Source: Isohypsibius dastychi (Eukaryota > Tardigrada > Eutardigrada > Parachela > Isohypsibiidae). From it: a stretch of 13,515 nucleotides of DNA. The DNA is taken from positions 1-13,515 of the forward strand of contig JAQIWT010000951.1 in NCBI GenBank assembly GCA_034696485.1. Direction: 5' to 3'. Position 1 is the first letter of the stretch, and each line of letters opens with the position of its first letter. Under the pieces are notes generated by a model, which was not told the DNA's origin, made no database searches, and worked only from the letters and a program-made list of their open reading frames with translations. The translations under genes and the position numbers were made by a program. Of this stretch, positions 1 to 8,417 are shown one piece after another.

Positions 1-115
1 ATCTCATTACTAAACCTACTATGCCGCTGCATGAACATAAAGTCTAGAATGTCACTTTCATATTTCCTCTTCCGTGATATGCGTCTTTGACGACTCACCC
101 GGAAGTCCCGAAATC

Positions 116-936
116 ATGCGACTCATTCTCTTCTCTTTGCTAACTTTCCTCTTCATCACCGCTGAAGCTGCTGCGCAACGTAAATCCTGGGCAAACCAGC
201 TGCGCTCCGCAAAAAGAAAACCATCAGCGAAACGCGTTCAACATGGAAACAAAGGATATTTCCGCGCACCGTTAATCGCCTCTGAAAGTGGAGAAAAGCA
301 GTGAGTACACAAACTCCATTTTGAATCATGCGTGTCCAGTTTGTTTGTTTGCTCAACAGCACGGCATCATATTCCATGCCACATCAGCCTGAGTCGTATA
401 GACCCAATGGATGTTACGGTGCTCCACCTGGAAGTTACGGGAATCCTGCTGCGTATTGCAGAGCCTTCCATGTTTGCCAGCCTGATGGACGATTTGACGT
501 CATGGACTGTCCCGCTTCGCTTCGGTTCAACAACTATCTTGGTGTTTGTGATTGGCCGGACAAAGTACGCCCTCCGCTATTATTGAAATCAACTGTATGT
601 GATTGGCCAACTTTGTGAATACAGGTTGATCCGTTTTGTAATCCGATTGATTACCCGACGAAAGCGCGGAATGACGACCAGTACAGATACTCGGAATATT
701 CCGCCGAGATGGATAGACACAGGGAGCGCGATATGAGTTATGCGGCTGCAGAGACATTCGCCAGTCGAACGGACACTTTGGCTAACAGAAATGTCACGGA
801 GAAAGGGGTGAAAAAACCAGGGGCGCAGCAAACACCACAGACACGGACGATGAAAGAGATACAGGAACGCCTTATGAGAGTTTATGAAGACGGAATGAGG
901 CTCATCGGACCACAATTGCCTGTGGCAGTTCTGTAG
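116..936 (+). CDS. Secreted CPAP1-like protein with one chitin-binding type-2 domain
   Basis: Three exons (116-300, 360-564, 625-936) with GT-AG introns of 59 and 60 nt; phases match and give a 233-residue product. Residues 1-20 form a signal peptide (MRLILFSLLTFLF, then AEAAA), followed by a basic Lys/Arg-rich stretch to about residue 50. Residues 80-135 hold a complete ChtBD2/CBM14 domain with six cysteines (C80, C95, C101, C112, C125, C135) and the usual landmarks: GSYGNP, FHVCQPDGR, LRFN and CDWPD. C135 is encoded after the second intron. The C-terminal 100 residues are hydrophilic and charged with no domain I recognise. Proteins with one such domain and a signal peptide are typically cuticle or extracellular-matrix chitin binders (CPAP1 class); that role is inferred from the family. 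The start is the first ATG in this frame; an ATG at 79 runs into a stop after three codons. Its neighbour at 1406-2489 is a diverged tandem paralogue. Confidence 0.85.
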
Positions 937-1405
937 CTCAAATTCTGTTCGTGTAGTAATGTTGTATTTGTTGAACGGTTATTTAACTACTAAAGAAATG
1001 TGGGAGAACGTCAGTAAGTCTGTCACTTGAAAATCTGGTTCACCCTGACTCAAAGCTCCGCTGAAAATCATGTTACTCATGTTTACTATAAAATAGCTCA
1101 ACGTGTTGATTGAGGCCTTGTTCATTACTATGGTCTGTTACTAGACGATGACTGACTGCCCCGCAGTGCTACATCGCAATTGATCAACAGTAAACGGGGC
1201 GTTACGAACACTGCGGCCTTGACCAGCCATCATGTCCATAAAAGTTCGTTATGGGTCCGCTCTTCCGAATACCAGGGCAGCGTTCAAACACGGGCAGTCC
1301 TGTATGCATTCACAGTGGTGTCACTTCGTTTTTCATAATGCGCGTCCAAACAATATTTTCTATCGGCTGAGCTCTGTCCTACCTGGCAAATGATAATCAG
1401 ATTTC
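937..1405. other. Intergenic spacer between the two chitin-binding genes
   Basis: This 469-bp stretch separates the two plus-strand paralogues. I see no convincing exon on either strand and no canonical AATAAA for the first gene. A TATAAAAT string sits at 1087-1094, about 310 bp before the next start codon. It could belong to the second gene's promoter, but the distance is long unless the 5' leader is long or spliced. Confidence 0.4.
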
Positions 1406-2489
1406 ATGATCATGCAAAGCGGTGTGTTGTTCTTGTTTTTTTTCCGAGATGTTCTTGCGTTCACATTAGGTGCAACGAGAATCGGCTACATCGATGCACC
1501 GCAGCAAGTAACCAACCCAACAACTGCACCTACACTCGTGGACCTCACTGCTTTCGACAGCCAGAAATTCGAAGAGTTCGTCAGAGCGCTGAAAGAAAGT
1601 GAACTGGCCATCACCGTTACCGAGACTCCTGAATCCAGTCCACGCATCCCGTATGTTCCATTTGACGAAAATGTGACACTTGATGCAAGCTCCACGTAAG
1701 CTTTTGCACATTAGGCAATTCAAAAACTCCAACTACGCTCTTTGTCTGCAGGGATAACTTGGCGACTGGAATAGAGATGAGTCCTTCGACTTCAATGTCT
1801 TTACGGTTCGCCATCTCGAGAAAACCTGTAAACTATGCCGTATGACTATAATATGTTGCTTTGCAGAAATCGATACGGTGTCTACTCTGCATTCCCAACT
1901 CCAGTTCAACTCCCGGTCTCAGAGTTCTGCAAGAACGTTCCCTATGGCAGTTATGGCAATCCCAACTACCGATGTCAAGTTTACCATGTTTGCCAAGATT
2001 TCGAGCGGGCTGACACAATGCCCTGCCCAGGCCACCTACGGTTCAGCGACGATCTCGGAATATGTGACTGGCCAGATAGAGTGCGAAATCCATGGTCAGC
2101 TGGCGAGTTTTTCTCAATATTTCTGGTATTTTTAGGTTGATGAGAACTGTAAAGGCAAGGGGGCTATGCCGGTCGCAATGCACTTTCGTCACGAGCAGCT
2201 CCCAATAACCTTCGATTACACAACCCCGAATCCGGTAGATTCGTTCAAGCTTGACATTTTGCTCCGTGATCTGTATGGCAAGAACTCAGCGACGACGCCC
2301 TCTTCGTATCACATGAAAGTCAAAGCAAAAAGCATCCGGTTTCCGCATTGGCGCCAAGTTGGCACTTACAATCCAGGACCGAATTTTCCGCGACAACCGT
2401 TCGTGCATGTTAGTTACCCAGTTTATTTGGGATATAAGAAACTGAGGAAGCGTCTACCCGGCGGATTCAAAAAAGATACGCCGTTATGA
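1406..2489 (+). CDS. Secreted CPAP1-like chitin-binding protein, tandem paralogue
   Basis: Simplest model: exons 1406-1695, 1867-2080 and 2136-2489, giving 285 residues. The donor GTAAGC at 1696, the acceptor TTTGCAG at 1866 and the 55-nt intron 2081-2135 are phase-compatible. The N-terminus is hydrophobic (GVLFLFFF) and probably a signal peptide; a second in-frame ATG at 1412 is an alternative start. Residues 20-115 are Thr/Pro/Glu-rich with no recognised domain. Residues 118-173 are a ChtBD2 domain with six cysteines (C118, C133, C139, C150, C163, C173) and the motifs YGSYGNP, YHVCQDFER, LRFS and CDWPDR. The C-terminal 110 residues are basic and aromatic. The phase-0 intron just before the last cysteine is in the same place as in the upstream gene, so the two arose by duplication. 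An optional 54-nt exon at 1752-1805 fits the frame and is listed separately. A cuticular chitin-binding role is inferred from the family. Confidence 0.82.
1752..1805 (+). other. Candidate cassette exon in the second chitin-binding gene
   Basis: The 171-nt interval between exons 1406-1695 and 1867-2080 holds a stop-free 54-nt segment behind a good acceptor (TGTCTGCAG at 1743-1751). Including it leaves the downstream frame unchanged, because both flanking introns are phase 2. Inclusion would split the interval into introns of 56 and 61 nt, which matches the other introns here. Its donor (GTTCGC at 1806) is weak; a better donor (GTAAAC at 1828) gives the wrong phase. It would add 18 residues upstream of the chitin-binding domain. 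Confidence 0.4.
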
Positions 2490-2715
2490 GCTGCTTTCTC
2501 GTAGGAAGACCAGACTTAAACTGACAATGAATGTGACGCTTTGTCGTGAATTTCAAAGTTGCCAAGTTTCGTTCTTAATCGTAAGACATGCATAAGGAAA
2601 ATTTGCATCGATAAACAATGGACAATTCGGTAGAAAGTTGGCGTGTTCAGACGACAACAATCCATAAATGTAAAAATTGCTACGCTTATCAGCCGTCGTC
2701 AATGCTAGAATCTTT
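2490..2715. other. Short convergent intergenic region
   Basis: This is the spacer between the 3' end of the second plus-strand chitin-binding gene and the 3' end of the minus-strand receptor gene. I found no AATAAA on either strand for these two genes. A minus-strand open stretch of about 50 codons ends near 2533 but lacks a splice-supported link to the receptor gene. Confidence 0.4.
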
Positions 2716-4955
2716 TCAGTTGCGAAGGTCTGTTTGACTTAGAAAGTTCCAAGAACCTCGTCGAACCGTACATGCAAGAACGAACCTGACATGCGACGAG
2801 CTGATGATCCACCACTTTTCGTGGTTAGTAGTGAGCACATGATAACTAAGAAATCAACTTCATTTTAGAGTTGTACTGAATACTTTGCACCGGGTAGTGG
2901 TCACCGTATTGTCAAACAGGACAGGAATAGAACGAAGGCAGAAAGCGGGATGACAATTCCCATCAGCAAAATCGAGTTACCAGGGCCTGCAAAGGTTTTC
3001 ACTTTTCATGAAAGAGACTAAGATGTACGGATCGAATACTCAAGGATCTCTTTGTATGTAGTTTACCTTTGCTAATGCAAGCGCCCAAGTAACCGCATGC
3101 TGGTTTATTACCCGGCATTGTGGTCGAGTTGGCGAACATGAAATCTCCAACCGGTAATAACCTATCTCCAGATGGCGGCTGGATCAGGAACGACTGGTAA
3201 AAACATAAACGGAGTTTTTGCTGGAGCGCGATAAGATATACGCGATAATATGTGCTTACCTGAAATCTGTCAGAGCTTTCGTTGAAGAACTGAACAATCA
3301 TCTCTACTTGGTGGACTCCATTCTTGTCAAAGGTCACCGGACCAAACGAGGTTTCAAACGTTCGGCCGAAGAATTTCTTAGCCAGGACTCTTCCATCTCT
3401 CGTGTCATTTGTGTCGCTCGTACTCGATACTTCAGTTAGGACCTAAAAATTGAAGCTGTGGACTTTGGATTTTTGATATTCAACACTTGTACCTGGCCCA
3501 AAATTTCAAATGGCACATGCGATGCAATTTGAAAATCAACTGGCTACAATCAAAACAAACGATAGGATGGATAAGCAGCAGATATTTTTCTCTGATCAAT
3601 GGCTCAGTTTACCCCATCCCCAACCGCATAAGTTAGGTTGTAAGTATCCCGGGATATATTTCTCCACCTTTCCGCATAGTTTCGGTAATTTGGTTCGATG
3701 TCACTGAGTGCCAACAGCAACACCGATCGGAACCCGATTCGTGCACTCTGAAATATTAATTTTTCAGTATTTTTGTGATGTCAGACCAGCGTCCTGATAG
3801 AGTACCTCATCAAATTCGTCATGATATTCCCAGTGGAACCGGCCAATGCTGCTGTGATGATATGGTTGAATTGCAATATACACCTGCGTTACACATCACA
3901 AATTTCAGCCCAAGGTGGATGATCTAAGCAAAATTTACTTACATATTCTCCGTTTGTCATATTAGATGTAGTGGCTTTGACCTTTAAAGTGCAGGGAAAG
4001 ACATACATTCCATGAATTATGATATATCATTTTTGAATACGTACGATGATTTTACGGAAAACGTCAGCATTCCCGAAAAATAAGAACACTGCAAATGAAT
4101 GGGATTTCCCTAAACTTGAATTCAAACGATCGAGAATCAAAGGTACCTCGACTTGTGGCTCGGAAATAACCCAACATCTTGTCGTAGGAAACATTTCCCG
4201 TAGCGAAGAAAATAAGAGTCTCACTATTCATTTGCCAGTTCGGTATTCGCGCCTTTATGGCTGCTCGGACAGCCTGCGAGTAAATCGTGAAGGCTGGGTT
4301 GGCTGAAGTGTCCACCACAATGAATACATATGACCAACTGAACTTCCGAAGAAGGTTAACGTAAAGACTGCTTTGAGACTGCACTGATGCACACGCGGTG
4401 GTTATCCATGTTGGCGACAACAACTTGTTGTTTATCTCAGGCCAGTTAGAAATTCTGTAACACAACACAAAACATTTTCTGAAGAGGGAAGAACATGCAA
4501 AAGATCAGACTTTACGTGGAAATGAACAAAGTGTTCCATGATGCTGCAAGCCGATTGACCATACTGACCTCAGTACAACCTGAAAATTGTTCGGCCGAAT
4601 GATGTCCGGAGTTTAGACTTAAGCAATCGGGAAAACGTACCTGGAGCAATCAGCACAAAAATGTCCAGTTGGTCTACGTTCTTGTAGTACCATCTGCTCA
4701 AAAGGTCGTCAACGAAATCCGGAAGTGCCAGGCAGGATGGGATTCTTCGGTCGGTGAGGCTGACTTGGACGAAGTTGAATTGATGAGCGTATTTTGTCTT
4801 GATGTATTCCAAACCGGTTTCCATTCCCGGGCCAACATATGGAAGTGCGCCGAGATTGTTAGGATAGATGTTACCCATGTCAAAATGGTCACATTCCGAA
4901 TAGCGGCACAATGAGCGAATATCAGAACAAATGGTGAGATTTGCATGTAACGCAT
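2716..4955 (-). CDS. ANF-receptor-like single-pass membrane protein, short tail, apparent frameshift
   Basis: Twelve exons on the minus strand: 4955-4641, 4579-4516, 4454-4147, 4088-4045, 3981-3943, 3883-3806, 3747-3613, 3543-3493, 3442-3260, 3193-3067, 2986-2905, 2845-2716. All introns are GT-AG, 50-80 nt, and phase-matched. The product has a periplasmic-binding-like ligand-binding ectodomain of the ANF/natriuretic peptide receptor type: LPYVGPGMETGLEYI early, LLSPTWITT then FSWSYVFIVVDTSANP mid-domain, VFLFFGNADVFRKII, GPVTFDKNGVHQVEM, and PACGYLGAC before the membrane. One transmembrane helix follows (ILLMGIVIPLSAFVLFLSCL) and then a tail of about 45 residues. Relatives usually continue into kinase-homology and guanylate cyclase domains; only about 230 bp remain before the convergent gene, so those are absent. 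The ATG at 4955 starts a good signal peptide followed by NVTILTW, but in a different frame from the rest of exon 1, so the gene may be a pseudogene or the assembly may have an indel there. Keeping the last intron in the mRNA would end the protein at 2901. Confidence 0.8.
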
Positions 4956-4995
4956 TATCAGTGGATGGCAGAATGACACTTCAGTCACTACGGTC

Positions 4996-5046
4996 CTGAG
5001 AAAGATGCCATATCCTCATTGAAGCCTCCGAAGAATTCGCACGTAC
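4996..5046 (-). other. Candidate 5'-leader intron of the ANF-receptor-like gene
   Basis: On the minus strand, a donor GTACGT at 5046 and an acceptor CATCTTTCTCAG ending at 4996 enclose 51 nt, in the size range of this gene's other introns. After the acceptor the first ATG is the one at 4955, which opens the signal peptide. This supports 4955 as the true start codon. It is a sequence-only inference. Confidence 0.4.
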
Positions 5047-5490
5047 CGAGACAAACCTCTCTGCAGATCAGCCAGACGTCAGTCTTGAATTTGACCCGTA
5101 AGAAACAGCCGATTGCTTTTTCCAAGAAGTCGGACACTCAACATCGATCACGGCGTTTATGTGTTTGACTCGTAATTGACGATTTTTCTAACCGGTGCCG
5201 ATTACCTTTTGTACGAAAGAGAATCGTGCCGAGAATGGAGGAATATGATGCGCGATTTTGATTACGGCATAAGTGGAGTACTCGTATGTCTGATTAAATT
5301 TTTATTTTGTCATCCACCCATCGCAACGACGCGGTAGCTCGCGAAGAGGTCATGGCTGAAAAGTGATTAATATCGTATGGTGCAGGTTTGTTGGCAAACG
5401 AACGCAAAAATGCACAAAGACTGCGTAGGGAGATGCTTCCCACTGGTGAAGCGGAAAGCGGATATTCCTCTCAGTCTCAGCTCCGCTAAT

Positions 5491-5503
5491 GGGGGGGGGG
5501 GGG
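5491..5503. repeat. G13 homopolymer tract
   Basis: Thirteen consecutive G on the plus strand in the spacer upstream of the ANF-receptor-like gene. It is followed by TCGGCATTTTATAGGG. A run this long is prone to sequencing error and length polymorphism and can form quadruplex DNA. Confidence 0.9.
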
Positions 5504-5509
5504 TCGGCA

Positions 5510-5516
5510 TTTTATA
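5510..5516 (-). promoter_or_regulatory. TATA-like element upstream of the ANF-receptor-like gene
   Basis: The minus strand reads CCCTATAAAATGCC around 5510-5516 and is followed directly by a run of 13 C. If it is a TATA box, transcription would start near 5480-5490, giving a leader of about 530 nt before the ATG at 4955, possibly spliced. The distance is long, so confidence is low. Confidence 0.3.
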
Positions 5517-5591
5517 GGGAAAAGAGGCTTCCTCCATCTCTCACATTGTCAAGTCAAGATTCGTCACTGACCACTTTGTTGAAGTAAGATA

Positions 5592-5597
5592 TTTATT
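5592..5597 (-). promoter_or_regulatory. Poly(A) signal AATAAA for the HAPSTR1 gene
   Basis: TTTATT on the plus strand reads AATAAA on the minus strand, about 305 nt downstream of the HAPSTR1 stop codon. I saw no closer canonical signal in that 3' region. Confidence 0.5.
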
Positions 5598-5902
5598 CAC
5601 CACCTGCACAGTTTAAAAACTAGATCCGTCTACCGAGATGTTCTGAATTCAAAAATAAACAAGTGGTTCGAAGTTGTAGCAAAAATATCAAGTAGCTTCT
5701 ACATTTGTACACTTCTATCACACACGAAAAAACAAGCAACGTGGAAGAAAAATTAAGTACGATCAAGACGACAAATCCAGACAAATCGGACGAAGAAAAA
5801 ACTGAAGACATATTCATTTTCTACAGAAAAGAGAACTCATGGTATTCGTATTTTCTTTGTACATTCATCCATTTCAGAGGCGGAAATTATGATGTTCGTC
5901 AA

Positions 5903-7802
5903 TCACTTCGATGGAGAGTATCTGGTGCGTTTATATGGGTTTGAGTCGTCGTCAAATTCTTCATCGCGGTCCATGTCCTGATTCGTCCGCTTGTGACGGC
6001 GGATTTCTTCGGTGACAAAAGCGTGAAGATCAACGGAACGGGAAGATCGACTGGGAGAGCTCCTTGGTGGGGAAAGATTGACGTTGAAGTGTGACATGGC
6101 TCCATTTAGACCTGATAAAAACCAAAACATAAATACACTGCCAATTCTATCCACATATCAAATTCAATACAATAGATTCCATCCACCATCTAGATATATA
6201 ATTCGGTACTTTTGTATTTATTGCACATATATCGATGACATTTCTCAAACTTAAACAGATCAACTGATTCAATACTGTGAGTGAAGTCAATCAAATGACT
6301 TCATTTAATACAGCCACTAATTAACTCAACGATTAATTAAACCAGTTTCAGACTGGAAATGTGCTCGAAGTTAGTTTCAATCGAATTCCTCACATCCCGT
6401 ACATGCTCAGAATTGAAGCAATCAAAGCAGGAATTGGCTAGTATAAGTCGTAAAGGGGCAATACATGATTCTTCAACTAGGATAGGATCCTCTACTTTAC
6501 CGGGGGAAAGTTCCTCAATTTCTACTGCTCTCATTGCAAAAAAGGTATTTAAAAAAATAAAAACAAATCGAACAACAGGGATATATTTGGTTTTTAGCCA
6601 GAAGATTCAAAAGAGCGAAAATACTCCAACTTCGTCCGGCAAAAAATATTGACTGCATGTTATACTGAAATTTCTGAAATAAACGCATTAGCCTTCTCAT
6701 CTGGAAACAGTATTTCCATTAGATGTACAACTAATTCCCACATTACCCATTACACGCTATGAACGTTATCAGACATAAAAAAGGTGGAAAAAATAATATC
6801 ATTCAATTCCAAAACTGTTTAAAGCCGAAACGCATTTCAAGTGTGAAACTTACTGGAAACATGAAGAGCTTCTCGGAAAGCCTCTAATTCACTGACAGAA
6901 TGATCAGCATTTCCACCACTGACAAGAGAAGCAGGAATAGCTGGGGAAGAACTGCTTTCGTGGCCTTTACCCGCCCGCACTTTTGACTCGAAGGTCGCTG
7001 GATTCTTTGGCGAATAAACAAAATTTACCAAGTCCTCTACTCTGATGGTTTTGCACCGATTGTAGCGTGGATCCTGCACCAACCAGTCCATCAAGCTGTT
7101 GTACGCTTTTTCCACGCCGTTGCGATATCCAGCATCAAATGAGCGCTGTTGAGCTTCGAGACTTTCTGAAGAAAAAAACAACAACAATGACATCCAAGTT
7201 CCACCCCCTACTTCAGGAATGCCTTGCATCTCGATCAAATTGGAAATGGAGTAGATTTTGGTAAAAATTTCAATTTAAATATCGCAGTGAAACACAAAAT
7301 CTCGAATCTGGCAGGAGCTCGAGATAAAACGGCAGCCGGAAGTACGTTATATTTACCCTTGTAGAGCATGGAAATGGAGCTTGCTGCGTTCTGAAAATTC
7401 ATCCAGTGTCCATCTCGTCCAGATGCACGTGCTAAAAAATGAAAACTTTGTCAAGAACCGGTTCAAACAATCACAACTTGCACTGAAGTCTGAATGAAAT
7501 TCAACTAATGCGAAACTGCAAACTTCCATGTACTGCAAAGCCAAAACCTGATGCAGACTACAGGGAAACAATGTCCTACCTTGATACAATCTTGAGGTAT
7601 TTGCAGCAGCATCCTGAAAGAGATTCCAGACTAGCGAATTCTGGGTGAAGCTGTCACGGCTTGCTGAAAGGGAAGAGGATGTGGAAGAACGAGATGTGGA
7701 GTTGGCACGACGTCCCCGAACGTAACTAAGGGAGCAGGGTTCGTAGTTGTCTTCTTCGCTGGAAGCACGTTGAGATGATCGACCATATTTGTCCTCCTCC
7801 AT
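5903..7802 (-). CDS. HAPSTR1: HAPSTR1 / C16orf72 (UPF0472) orthologue
   Basis: Four exons on the minus strand: 7802-7580, 7431-7357, 7165-6854, 6111-5903. All are GT-AG and phase 1 and give 272 residues. The start is the ATG in a good context (CTGAAATGGAG). Residues 1-58 are Ser/Arg/Glu-rich and look disordered. Two copies of a WxxFQxAA...LY motif follow (59-74 and 84-99). Next come ESLEAQQRSFDAGYRNG and KTIRVEDLVNFVY. Then ELEAFREALHV joins LNGAMSHFNV across the last intron, followed by VDLHAFVTEEI and a basic end, KRTRYSPSK. This order of blocks matches vertebrate HAPSTR1. In mammals that protein is a nuclear stress-response regulator working with the ubiquitin ligase HUWE1; the same role here is inferred by orthology. 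The last intron is 742 nt, AT-rich and long for this window. AATAAA lies at 5597-5592. Confidence 0.85.
6112..6853 (-). other. Long AT-rich third intron of HAPSTR1
   Basis: This 742-nt intron (donor GTAAGT, acceptor TTTTATCAG) is more than ten times the size of most introns here. It is AT-rich, with A/T runs. I found no conserved exon, RNA gene or transposon ends in it. Open frames within it, such as one on the plus strand at 6359-6652, look like chance. Confidence 0.6.
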
Positions 7803-8289
7803 TTCAGATCCAACGAAACCCGATGGTTTCTAATGATCCAATCACTTGAAGAAAGCGATGACGAGCCCAATGCTCGGATCCAGTGGGAAATAGTACAGAA
7901 TGATTTTTTCCCCGAACGTTGCTATCAAACAGCCCAAACAAACACGACAAAGTCACCTTTGTCAGAATGAAACAACATGGATCATCGCAACAGCCAAATT
8001 TTTTCCAAACACGCAGAAAATCACAACGTTTTGTGGTCAGGTTTTGATTGGCAAGAATTCAAACAGCAGACAGCAGTGAAACAGGAATTCTCTTTCTTCG
8101 ACTTTCAGCTGACTTTTAAAACACGAGGACGAGAAGAGGGGGCGTGTATGTTATGCAATGCAAGCAAGACGATTGGGCAGTTTTGGTTTTGATTGGTGTT
8201 TGATTTGATTGGTTTCAACTCAAATATTTCTCTACACGCAGGTGGCGCTGGTCTTGATTGACCCCAGAATTCTCTAGCAGCAACTTCTG
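7803..8289. other. Intergenic region upstream of HAPSTR1
   Basis: The spacer runs from the HAPSTR1 start codon to the poly(A) signal of the PGAM5-like gene and should hold the HAPSTR1 promoter. I see no TATA box at a convincing distance and no additional gene. The plus-strand open frame at 7977-8192 has no recognisable features. Confidence 0.4.
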
Positions 8290-8295
8290 TTTATT
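8290..8295 (-). promoter_or_regulatory. Poly(A) signal AATAAA for the PGAM5-like gene
   Basis: The minus strand reads CGTAAATAAACAG here. The hexamer is about 122 nt beyond the stop codon at 8418, a normal 3' UTR distance. Confidence 0.55.
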
Positions 8296-8417
8296 TACGT
8301 GATATTTGGCGCAACAGCGCATTCAAAGGTGCAGCAAAAACTTGAATACGAATGGATGGCTATTTCGTGAGATCACAGCAAAAATGGCTTGTTGGTTGAT
8401 GGAGTACAAAGACGGGA

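Larger units (their letters stand above)
5047..5591. other. Intergenic region between the ANF-receptor-like gene and HAPSTR1
   Basis: This holds the presumed promoter and 5' leader of the minus-strand receptor gene and ends at the poly(A) signal of the HAPSTR1 gene. Apart from the TATA-like element and the G13 tract I see no gene. A minus-strand frame is open from about 5137 to 4988, but it has no start or splice support. Confidence 0.4.

Noticed and set aside
2533-2700. Minus-strand open stretch that might be a decayed kinase-homology exon of the receptor
   Set aside because: A faint NFYIYGLL-type match is not enough, no good donor links it from the tail exon, and it has no motif I can defend.
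4046-4306. Plus-strand open frame opposite receptor exon 3
   Set aside because: It is a shadow of the conserved minus-strand ectodomain exons.
4988-5137. Minus-strand open frame of about 50 codons with several Cys, upstream of the receptor gene
   Set aside because: It is bounded by stops on both sides, has no phase-compatible junction to the receptor exons, and crosses the likely leader intron; this length is expected by chance.
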